Assembly: GCA_021792815.1 (NCBI GenBank) | Contig: JAJYTX010000255.1 | Location: forward strand, 1 to 5,186 | Reading direction: 5' to 3' | Length of the DNA: 5,186 nucleotides | Source: Pseudomonadota bacterium | Lineage (GTDB): Bacteria > Pseudomonadota > Gammaproteobacteria > Steroidobacterales > Steroidobacteraceae | Shown here: one piece after another, positions 1 through 4,628 of the stretch | Numbering within the stretch: position 1 is the stretch's first letter | Layout: the number at the start of each line of letters is the position of its first letter | Notes under the pieces: generated by a model | Seen by the model: the letters and a program-made list of their open reading frames with translations, nothing else | Databases searched by the model: none | Told to the model about the DNA's origin: nothing | Made by a program: the position numbers and the translations under genes

Positions 1-221
1 TCATCGTCGAGCCGCGCGGGCCTCAGGTAATCGACCGTAATGCTCACGACCACGAACAGCACCCCGGGTTCCCGGGCGAGCGTGTGCTGCGAGTAGCCGA
101 GCGAGCGCAGCCACTCGGTACGCGAGCGTTCGAGGAAGCGCAGGTAATTCGCATAATAGACGACTCCGCCGCCGTCGGTATCCTCCCAGTACACGCGCGC
201 CGGCCAGCAGAACCCGCTCAT
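1..221 (-). CDS. ybgC: YbgC-type acyl-CoA thioesterase (3' end cut by window edge)
   Basis: The first 73 codons of a hotdog-fold thioesterase of the YbgC/4-hydroxybenzoyl-CoA thioesterase family. YbgC proteins are cytoplasmic acyl-CoA thioesterases usually encoded at the head of the tol-pal cluster; here tol-pal would lie outside the window. The visible protein has the family signature [19 protein letters not shown] (residues 9-27) followed by [12 protein letters not shown]. Asp16 in EDTD is the expected catalytic aspartate. The position held by His in E. coli YbgC (VVYHASY) is Tyr23 here; I recall Tyr at this position in some other homologues, so I do not call it inactive. The ATG (221-219) overlaps the ruvB TGA in an ATGA, which fixes the start and implies coupling to ruvB. 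The C-terminal half is missing only because the window ends. Family assignment is strong; the physiological substrate is not known from sequence. Confidence 0.9.
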   Translation of the reverse strand, partial: MSGFCWPARVYWEDTDGGGVVYYANYLRFLERSRTEWLRSLGYSQHTLAREPGVLFVVVSITVDYLRPARLDD

Positions 222-1267
222 CGGTCGTCCTCGAACAGCGGCAGTCCCTGGACCGCGCGCTCCGGGAGCCTGTACCCGAAGTGCTCGTACGAGGCGCGCG
301 TCGCCATCCGGCCGCGGGCGGTGCGCACCAGGAATCCCTGTTGGATGAGAAACGGCTCGATCACGTCCTCGAGCGTGCCGCGCTCCTCGCCGACCGCCGC
401 GGCGATGCTGTCGATACCGACCGGGCCGCCGTCGAACCTCTCGATGATGGTGCTGAGCAGCTTGCGATCCAGTGTGTCGAAACCCTGCGGATCGACCTCG
501 AGCAGCTCGAGCGCCGCATCCGCCACGGTCCGGCTGATCCGTCCGTCGGACTTCACCTGCGCGTAATCGCGCACCCGGCGCAGCAACCGGTTGGCGATCC
601 GCGGCGTACCGCGCGAGCGCTGCGCGATGTGCAGCGCTCCCTCGTCCTCGATCGGCACCGAGAGGATGGAGGCGGAGCGGCGCACGATGTGCTCGAGATC
701 CTCCACTCCATAGAACTCCAGCCGCTGCACGATGCCGAAGCGGTCCCTGAGGGGGGAGGTCAGCAGGCCGGCGCGCGTGGTCGCCCCGACGAGCGTAAAG
801 GGCGGCAGATTCAGCTTGATCGAACGCGCCGCGGGGCCCTCCCCGATCATGATGTCGAGCTGGCAGTCCTCCATGGCCGGATAGAGCACTTCCTCGACCA
901 CCGGGGAGAGCCGGTGGATCTCGTCCACGAACAGCACGTCGCGCGGCTGCAGGTTGGTGAGAATCGCCGCCAGATCCCCGGGCCGCTCGAGCACCGGGCC
1001 GGAGGTCTGGCGCAGACTCACGCCGAGCTCGGCGGCGATGATGTGGGCGAGCGTCGTCTTGCCGAGGCCGGGCGGACCGAACACCAGCACATGATCGAGC
1101 GCCTCGGCACGCTGGCGGGCGGCGCCGATAAAGATCTCGAGCTGCGCCCTCACCTTCCCCTGGCCGACGTACTCGCTGAGCCGGCGCGGCCGGATCGCCC
1201 GCTCGGCGACCTCGTCCTCGCGGGTCGCCTCGGCGCTGATGGGTCTGTCCGCGGGCACGTCGCTCAT
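218..1267 (-). CDS. ruvB: Holliday junction branch-migration ATPase RuvB
   Basis: RuvB is the AAA+ hexameric motor that, loaded by RuvA, drives branch migration of Holliday junctions during recombinational repair in the cytoplasm. The 349-residue product is close to the usual 335-350. Visible motifs: Walker A GPPGLGKT (64-71), Walker B VLFVDEIH (111-118), sensor 1 GATT (161-164), the SPLRDRFG segment with the arginine finger (171-178), sensor 2 region [10 protein letters not shown] (220-229), and a C-terminal winged-helix domain ending around RTARGRMAT (315-323). The ATG at 1267-1265 is chosen because it gives a canonical N-terminus (acidic, then [11 protein letters not shown]) and because it overlaps the ruvA stop in an ATGA. 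The open frame continues upstream to 1993, but that stretch lies over ruvA in another frame and has no RuvB character. Third gene of the ruvCAB-ybgC run. No key residue is missing. Confidence 0.98.
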   Translation of the reverse strand: MSDVPADRPISAEATREDEVAERAIRPRRLSEYVGQGKVRAQLEIFIGAARQRAEALDHVLVFGPPGLGKTTLAHIIAAELGVSLRQTSGPVLERPGDLAAILTNLQPRDVLFVDEIHRLSPVVEEVLYPAMEDCQLDIMIGEGPAARSIKLNLPPFTLVGATTRAGLLTSPLRDRFGIVQRLEFYGVEDLEHIVRRSASILSVPIEDEGALHIAQRSRGTPRIANRLLRRVRDYAQVKSDGRISRTVADAALELLEVDPQGFDTLDRKLLSTIIERFDGGPVGIDSIAAAVGEERGTLEDVIEPFLIQQGFLVRTARGRMATRASYEHFGYRLPERAVQGLPLFEDDR

Positions 1268-1845
1268 TCCCTCACCGCCCCCTTCAATGCGCGCCGGATC
1301 AGCTCTTCGGTGGAATGCTCGCCGGGACCTGCGCTCTTGAGGAGCCGGGACGCCTCGGCAGGCTTGTAGCCGAGCGCAATGAGCGCCCCGAACGCTTCGG
1401 TCTCGGCACTGTCGGGTGTGCCCGCCTGCGCGGCCCCGGACTGCGCGGCCAGCCGGTCGCGCATCTCGACCACCAGCCGCTCGGCGGTCTTGCGCCCGAT
1501 GCCGGGGATCCTCGTGAGTGCGGTCACATCCTGATTGTGCACGCAGGCGACGAACGCCTCGACGCTGATGCCCGAGAGCAGCGCGAGGGCGATTTTCGGA
1601 CCGATCCCCGAGACTTTGATGACGTACCGGAACAGCCGTCGCTCGTCTTCGGTGCCGAACGCGTAGAGCACGTGCGCATCTTCGCGCACCACCAGGTGGG
1701 TGAGCAGCCGCACTTCCTCTCCGACCGCCGGCAGATGAAAGAACGTCGACATCGGCGCCTCGAGCTCGTAGCCGAGGCCGCCCGCCTCCACGGTCAGCTG
1801 TGGCGGGGCTTTCGAGAGGATGTGTCCGCGGATCGAGCCGATCAT
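1264..1845 (-). CDS. ruvA: Holliday junction DNA-binding protein RuvA
   Basis: RuvA tetramers bind the four-way junction, hold it in square-planar form and recruit RuvB rings. The product is 193 residues against about 200 in the family. It begins [10 protein letters not shown], the canonical RuvA start. The N-terminal OB-fold domain spans about 1-62 and keeps the acidic pin (Glu55-Asp56 in [12 protein letters not shown]). Domain II has the two helix-hairpin-helix motifs, [15 protein letters not shown] (79-93) and [16 protein letters not shown] (113-128). A flexible linker (about 133-148) leads to C-terminal domain III, which contacts RuvB ([20 protein letters not shown], 151-170). The ATG at 1845-1843 overlaps the ruvC TGA, and the ruvA TGA overlaps the ruvB ATG, so the gene is coupled on both sides. 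The longer open frame upstream overlaps ruvC and is not part of the protein. Confidence 0.97.
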   Translation of the reverse strand: MIGSIRGHILSKAPPQLTVEAGGLGYELEAPMSTFFHLPAVGEEVRLLTHLVVREDAHVLYAFGTEDERRLFRYVIKVSGIGPKIALALLSGISVEAFVACVHNQDVTALTRIPGIGRKTAERLVVEMRDRLAAQSGAAQAGTPDSAETEAFGALIALGYKPAEASRLLKSAGPGEHSTEELIRRALKGAVRE

Positions 1846-2396
1846 CTCGAGAGGTCGCCGGCGACCGCGGTCGTGAGCACCGCGCCGTGCGCCGCAAGCC
1901 GCCGCAGGCCGCGGGAGTGGGCATGACAGACGGCGACCGCGAGCGCATCGGCGGCATCGGGCGCCAAGCGCCCCTCGATCGCCAACAGGGCACGAACCAT
2001 GTGAGCCACCTGGGGTTTCTCGGCCGCCCCGGAGCCGACCAGCGCGAGCTTGATGGCGCGTGGGGCGTACTCGAACACCGGCAGGCCGCTCGGGACGGCG
2101 CACAGCGCCGCGCCGCGCGCCTGGCCCAGCTTGAGCGCGCTGTCGACGTTGCGATTGACGAACACGCGCTCGATCGCGACCTCTCCGGGCCCGTGAAGGG
2201 CGATCAGCTCGCTCAACCTCTCGTAGAGCGAGCGCAGGCGCTCTGCGACCGGCGCGGCGGACACGGCCACGCACCCGTGCGCCACGTGCGCCCATTGGGT
2301 GCCGCGCCACTCGATGACACCGAAGCCCGTCGTGCGTGATCCCGGATCGAGCCCGAAGATACGCAGCCGCTGTTGCGCCGCGAAATGCTCCGGCAC
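1842..2396 (-). CDS. ruvC: Crossover junction endodeoxyribonuclease RuvC
   Basis: RuvC is the dimeric resolvase that makes paired, Mg-dependent nicks in Holliday junctions bound by RuvAB. The RNase H-like fold is clear: [15 protein letters not shown] at the N-terminus, [23 protein letters not shown] in the middle, and [16 protein letters not shown] near the end. The four catalytic acids are present (Asp17, Glu76, Asp147, Asp150 counting from the GTG), spaced almost exactly as Asp7, Glu66, Asp138 and Asp141 of E. coli. The start is uncertain. GTG at 2396 gives 184 residues; the same frame is open to ATG 2456 (204 residues) and TTG 2474 (210). A CTG at 2366 would give exactly the E. coli N-terminal spacing (174 residues, catalytic Asp7). 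None has a strong ribosome-binding site; GGCGAG precedes the GTG at 4 bases. I chose GTG as the shortest conventional start. Its stop overlaps the ruvA ATG. Confidence 0.93.
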   Translation of the reverse strand: MPEHFAAQQRLRIFGLDPGSRTTGFGVIEWRGTQWAHVAHGCVAVSAAPVAERLRSLYERLSELIALHGPGEVAIERVFVNRNVDSALKLGQARGAALCAVPSGLPVFEYAPRAIKLALVGSGAAEKPQVAHMVRALLAIEGRLAPDAADALAVAVCHAHSRGLRRLAAHGAVLTTAVAGDLSR

Positions 2397-2483
2397 GGGA
2401 CTCGCCGCCGAGCCGGGATCAAATGCACGCCAGGACCTCGTCCGGTATCTCGACATTCGAGCACACGTCGCCAAGCATCTACT

Positions 2484-2503
2484 GAACCGTTCAATCGGTG
2501 AAC
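2484..2503. promoter_or_regulatory. Possible operator: clustered GAAC/GTTC half-sites upstream of ruvC
   Basis: On the plus strand the segment reads GAAC, 1 base, GTTC, 7 bases, GAAC. It therefore contains TGAAC-C-GTTCA (5-bp arms) and GTTC-N7-GAAC. It lies 10-29 bases upstream of the farthest possible ruvC start (TTG 2474) and about 90 bases upstream of the GTG. ruvAB is SOS-regulated in E. coli, so a damage-responsive operator would make sense here. The sequence is not the E. coli LexA box (CTG-N10-CAG), and I do not recognise it as the LexA box of another group. No convincing -35/-10 pair was found around it. Treat as a candidate only. Confidence 0.25.
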
Positions 2504-2750
2504 GCAGCCTATCACCGCCGGAGCGTCGTCGCGCACAGCCGGACCAGGCTCGCCAACGGCCGGGACCGGGTGCTGGCGCGGGCGCCGGCGCGCAGCATAC
2601 TCCCCCGTCGCAGGCCCTGGCGCGCTATCGCGCCGCCTGACCGTAGAGGCAGGAGCCGGGCCGCCGCGAGAGGATCCGGGACGCCATCCGGTGCTCCGTG
2701 CGTCCTGTGCCGGCATGGTACGCGATTGTGCTCCGCGTCGCCGCGCGGCG

Positions 2751-2779
2751 CGGTCCCCGGGGTCAGGGGTCGGGGACCG
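2751..2779. repeat. Inverted repeat, 9-bp arms, 11-base loop
   Basis: CGGTCCCCG (2751-2759) is exactly complementary to CGGGGACCG (2771-2779). The pair forms a strong GC hairpin. There is no T-run on either side, so it is not a typical intrinsic terminator. Chance formation is plausible in DNA this GC-rich; no function is assigned. Confidence 0.5.
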
Positions 2780-2913
2780 GACGCAGCACTCCTGCCGGCC
2801 CGCGCCGCTGTGCGCTGTTCCCGAACCGCTCTGGTTCCGACCGTGAGCGGCATCCCGCATCAGAACAGCGATCCAGCCGGGCCCGACGACGCGTGAACCG
2901 CCGGCCGCTTCCC

Positions 2914-2933
2914 CCGCCCGCCGGGGCGGGCGG
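2914..2933. repeat. Near-continuous GC palindrome, 9-bp arms
   Basis: CCGCCCGCC (2914-2922), two bases, then GGCGGGCGG (2925-2933). As RNA or single-stranded DNA it would fold with about 8 pairs and a 4-base loop. No T-run follows on either strand. It could act as a pause or a transcript-end structure, but nothing else in the sequence supports that. Confidence 0.5.
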
Positions 2934-3044
2934 ACGGCCCGCACGATCCGCGTGCGCCCGCCTGGGCACACCGCCGTGCATGCGCCTTGCGCGTCTGCCC
3001 TCATCCCGCTGCCGCCCTGATGCACGCCAGGGGCAACCCCACCG

Positions 3045-3060
3045 CGGACTTCCGAGTCCG
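3045..3060. repeat. Small hairpin with TCCG loop
   Basis: CGGACT (3045-3050) and AGTCCG (3055-3060) are perfectly complementary around a TCCG loop, which in RNA would be a UNCG-class tetraloop, although closed by a U-A pair. It superficially resembles a tRNA T-arm, but the loop length is wrong and no acceptor, anticodon arm or CCA fits around it. Confidence 0.4.
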
Positions 3061-3115
3061 ACGCCGCGCCGCAGGCGCGCGACGCCTGACGGACGGGACA
3101 ACACTACTTCATCTG

Positions 3116-3157
3116 TGGGTGGGGAAAACTCAGGTCTGGGTGGGGAAAACTCAGGTC
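3116..3157. repeat. Perfect 21-bp tandem repeat, two copies; possible insertion-sequence end
   Basis: The unit TGGGTGGGGAAAACTCAGGT plus a final C occurs at 3116-3136 and again at 3137-3157 without a single difference. The first copy is preceded by TG, so the block can be read as beginning TGTGGGTGGGG at 3114. Multiple short transposase-binding repeats inside an end that begins with TG are a known feature of IS21-family elements. On that basis this may be one end of such an element, pointing rightward. No transposase gene and no matching inverted copy of the other end are in the window, so any element is gone or was split. The repeat itself is certain; the IS reading is inference. Confidence 0.9.
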
Positions 3158-3247
3158 ATTCGTGCCGCCCGCGGCCGGTACCCGTCACGGCACAGCGCGG
3201 CCGCCCGAGCGATCCCGAGGCATGGGAGACAGAAACCCGCCGCGCGG

Positions 3248-3517
3248 TTACCTCGCGCCTTCCTCGGCCTCGCGCAGAATCGCCGAGATCGGCTGATTGA
3301 GGCCCTTCGCGACCCGCTCCAGGGTGGACAGCCTCAGGTCTCTTTTCCCCCGTTCGATGAAGCCGTATTGCGCCCGATGCATCCCGATGTGATCCGCGAA
3401 CCTTTCCTGGCTGAATTCGGTGGTCTCACGGTGACGTCGGATGACCTCCGCAATACGCATCTGCAACCGAGTGCGGGCGCGCTCCATCGCGTTACTTTGA
3501 TGGCAGCCTGCGATCAT
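3248..3517 (-). CDS. Small XRE/Cro-type helix-turn-helix transcriptional regulator
   Basis: An 89-residue protein that is essentially one HTH_3 (Cro/C1) DNA-binding domain, residues about 21-82. It includes FSQERFADHIGMHRAQYGFIERGK (35-58): SQE opens helix 2 and MHRAQYGFIERG covers the recognition helix. LSTLERVAKGLNQPISAIL (63-81) forms the closing helices. There is no sensor, peptidase or toxin domain, so it probably acts as a dimeric repressor/activator. The size and the HR...IERGKR pattern resemble controller proteins of restriction-modification systems and prophage Cro-like regulators, but no methylase, endonuclease or toxin gene is next to it here. ATG 3517 is chosen because GGGGGTG lies 6 bases upstream; ATG 3487 and ATG 3460 are in frame with poorer upstream sequence, and both would keep the domain. 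Two direct repeats lie just upstream, suggesting autoregulation. Specific targets unknown. Confidence 0.85.
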   Translation of the reverse strand: MIAGCHQSNAMERARTRLQMRIAEVIRRHRETTEFSQERFADHIGMHRAQYGFIERGKRDLRLSTLERVAKGLNQPISAILREAEEGAR

Positions 3518-3537
3518 GACTACACCCCCAAATGGCG

Positions 3538-3564
3538 CCTACTCATTCTGATTCCTACTCATTC
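3538..3564 (-). promoter_or_regulatory. Direct-repeat operator candidate upstream of the XRE gene
   Basis: On the minus strand GAATGAGTAGG occurs twice, at 3564-3554 and 3548-3538, separated by AATCA, a 16-base period (about one and a half helical turns). The repeats end 20 bases before the ATG at 3517 and overlap the predicted promoter, with one copy in the -35/-10 spacer and one across the -10 and likely start point. This is the arrangement expected for a self-repressing XRE regulator. The repeat is seen directly; binding by this protein is inferred. Confidence 0.55.
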
Positions 3565-3574
3565 ATAGGGACAA
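3545..3574 (-). promoter_or_regulatory. Candidate sigma-70 promoter for the XRE gene
   Basis: Reading the minus strand, TTGTCC (3574-3569, four matches to TTGACA) and CAGAAT (3550-3545, four matches to TATAAT) are 18 bases apart. Transcription would begin near 3538, about 20 bases before the ATG. The match is moderate; its position over the direct repeats is the main reason to list it. Confidence 0.35.
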
Positions 3575-3680
3575 CAGCGGACGGCCCGTCCGATTCGGAC
3601 CCCTCCGTCTGCCCCGAGACCCGCGCAGCCCAACGCGCGAGGGGTGCGGGACGGACATCCTGAGCCCCTGACCATGTTTG

Positions 3681-3692
3681 CTGTTGCAACAG
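3681..3692. repeat. Perfect 12-bp palindrome
   Basis: CTGTTGCAACAG is identical to its own reverse complement. It sits about 110 bases upstream of the predicted XRE promoter on the minus strand. Such a site fits a dimeric regulator, but its owner cannot be named. It is CTG-N6-CAG, so it does not have the spacing of the E. coli LexA box. Confidence 0.5.
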
Positions 3693-3773
3693 TATCCGAG
3701 TTTGCCCACTCACACAACAGCGATTTCGACACGTTCCATGTCAGATCGAAGTGTGACCCAGGGTGCCGAAGAC

Positions 3774-3808
3774 GTCACTGACAGCGAGGCTCGTATCACG
3801 TCAGTGAC
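3774..3808. repeat. Inverted repeat, 9-bp arms, 17-base spacer
   Basis: GTCACTGAC (3774-3782) is exactly complementary to GTCAGTGAC (3800-3808). The spacer holds a smaller palindrome, CGAG-G-CTCG (3785-3793). The right arm overlaps CAGTGACTG (3802-3810), which recurs at 3880-3888 within GCAGT-G-ACTGC. It lies 123-157 bases downstream of the yebC-like stop codon. There is no adjacent T-run, so a protein-binding site or a non-canonical transcript end is as likely as a terminator. Confidence 0.5.
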
Positions 3809-3930
3809 TGTCGTCGGCTACTGACGGCATCGACGCGCGCTGGATGGCCGTGCAATACACACGTCGTCTCCCGCGCACGCAGTGACTGCCATTCGACGGG
3901 ACGGCGAGCGGCAGACCGCTCCCGACCGGG

Positions 3931-4524
3931 TCAGCGATTTTCGAGTGGGGCGGTGACCGGGCCATCCGCTTCGCCGAGTTGCGCATTCGTATACACGGCG
4001 CACACGTCCTCGAGCGCCGCCAGCGTCTCGATCAGTCGCTTCATGCGCCGTGCCGCCTCGCCGTCGAGCCGCGCCGCGAGCGCGGGCCGCTCGGTGACCT
4101 CGGCGGCGAGCGGCGCGAACGGCTGGCGGCACAGCTCGGCACGCACCGTCTCGAAGTCCTCCGGATCGGTCAGGACCTCGATCGGTCCGCCGGGGCGGCT
4201 TCTCACATCCTCCGCCCCCGCCGCGAGTGCCGTCCGCGTCAGCTGTTCGAGATCCACGCCCGGCGCAAAGCGCAGCAGCCCCACACGCTGGAAGAGATAC
4301 GCGACCGATCCCTGTGCGCCGAGATACCCGCCGTGCTCGCGGAACGCGCGACGCAACCGAGCGCGAGTGCGCTCGGGATCTTCGGTGCGGCATTCGAGGA
4401 GCAGCACGGCCCCACCCGGTCCATAACCCTCGTATCGGACCGGCCGCGGGCCCTCGGAGCGAGGCGTGAGCCCAGGGAGGCGCTCGATGTGCGGGAGGTT
4501 CGCCCGCTTCGTATCGCTGACCAT
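3931..4524 (-). CDS. yebC: YebC/TACO1-family protein lacking most of the N-terminal domain
   Basis: YebC-family proteins (TACO1 in mitochondria) are described both as translation factors and, in older work, as DNA-binding regulators. The match starts at VRYEGYGPGG (29-38) and continues through FREHGGYLGAQGSVAYLF (61-78), GAEDV (103-107), a FETVRAEL segment (124-131), and the C-terminal RLIETLAALEDVCAVYTN (163-180), all in family order. Two things are odd. YEGYGPGG begins at residue 31, whereas in E. coli YebC it is near residue 87, so about 56 residues of the helical first domain are absent. The usual DNRNRT motif reads EDPERT. The first residues MVSDTKRANLPH faintly echo the family start (M-x-x-x-SKWANxxH), as if an internal stretch had been removed. 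No lost domain is visible in other frames upstream, where relA begins only about 100 bases away. Family assignment is good; whether it is functional, or a second divergent copy, is open. Confidence 0.82.
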   Translation of the reverse strand: MVSDTKRANLPHIERLPGLTPRSEGPRPVRYEGYGPGGAVLLLECRTEDPERTRARLRRAFREHGGYLGAQGSVAYLFQRVGLLRFAPGVDLEQLTRTALAAGAEDVRSRPGGPIEVLTDPEDFETVRAELCRQPFAPLAAEVTERPALAARLDGEAARRMKRLIETLAALEDVCAVYTNAQLGEADGPVTAPLENR

Positions 4525-4628
4525 CAGGGTGAGGGCGCGGCCAAAGTTGCACTCCGTTGCCGGGATCCGTCGGTATGATAGCCCTAAAGCGTCTCTGAGA
4601 CATTTCGTTCAATCAAGCACTTACGCCC
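4525..4628. promoter_or_regulatory. Divergent promoter region between yebC-like gene and relA
   Basis: The 104 bases separate two genes transcribed away from each other. TATGAT (4574-4579) is a good -10 hexamer for relA and, read on the other strand as TATCAT (4579-4574), also a good -10 for the yebC-like gene. No well-spaced -35 was found for either; TTGCCG (4557) and TTGCAC (4547) are too near or too far. A palindrome GTCTC-T-GAGAC (4591-4601) lies just downstream of the putative relA start point. An activator-dependent promoter is possible. Confidence 0.4.

Larger units (their letters stand above)
2475..3115. other. GC-rich stretch without a recognisable gene
   Basis: About 640 bases between ruvC and the tandem repeat. 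Open frames exist on both strands, but they are Arg/Pro/Gly/Ala-rich, overlap one another, and show no family motif, as expected by chance in GC-rich DNA. I found no tRNA, no rRNA-like segment, and no transposase or integrase motif. Three perfect GC-rich inverted repeats lie inside it (2751-2779, 2914-2933, 3045-3060). In many gammaproteobacteria yebC would directly abut ruvC here, so this interval looks like an insertion or long-decayed DNA. Confidence 0.6.
3565..3930. other. Gene-free interval with palindromes
   Basis: No open frame here looks like a protein; the frames that run through it are extensions of shadows of the yebC-like gene. The middle part (about 3660-3880) is visibly less GC-rich than the flanking genes. 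It contains a perfect 12-bp palindrome (3681-3692), a spaced inverted repeat (3774-3808), and two copies of the near-palindrome CAGTGACTG (3802-3810 and 3880-3888). No T-run follows these on the minus strand, so none is a clear terminator for the yebC-like gene upstream. Confidence 0.6.

Noticed and set aside
84..1369. Long plus-strand open frames over ruvB and ybgC
   Set aside because: They are antisense to clearly recognisable genes, show no family motif, and are the usual shadow frames of GC-rich coding DNA.
3030..3062. tRNA-like T-arm
   Set aside because: The loop is 6 rather than 7 bases, and no acceptor stem, D-arm, anticodon arm or CCA end fits around it.
2213..3104. Long open frames on both strands upstream of ruvC (for example 2213-3025 minus, 2498-2896 plus, 2763-3104 minus)
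   Set aside because: The translations are rich in Arg, Pro, Gly and Ala, lack any motif, overlap each other and in part overlap ruvC; they look like chance openness.
3114..3157. CRISPR array
   Set aside because: Only two copies, directly adjacent with no spacer between them, and no cas gene in the window.
3774..3808. Intrinsic terminator for the yebC-like gene
   Set aside because: The stem is good, but the loop is long and no T-run follows on either strand.
3248..3930. Toxin-antitoxin or restriction-modification module built around the XRE gene
   Set aside because: The regulator would fit such a system, but no toxin, methylase or nuclease frame is next to it on either side within the window.
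3818..4612. A 264-residue minus-strand frame over the yebC-like gene
   Set aside because: It is shifted relative to the frame with clear YebC motifs, is Arg-rich and has no recognisable domain. I also looked in it for the lost YebC N-terminal domain and did not see it.
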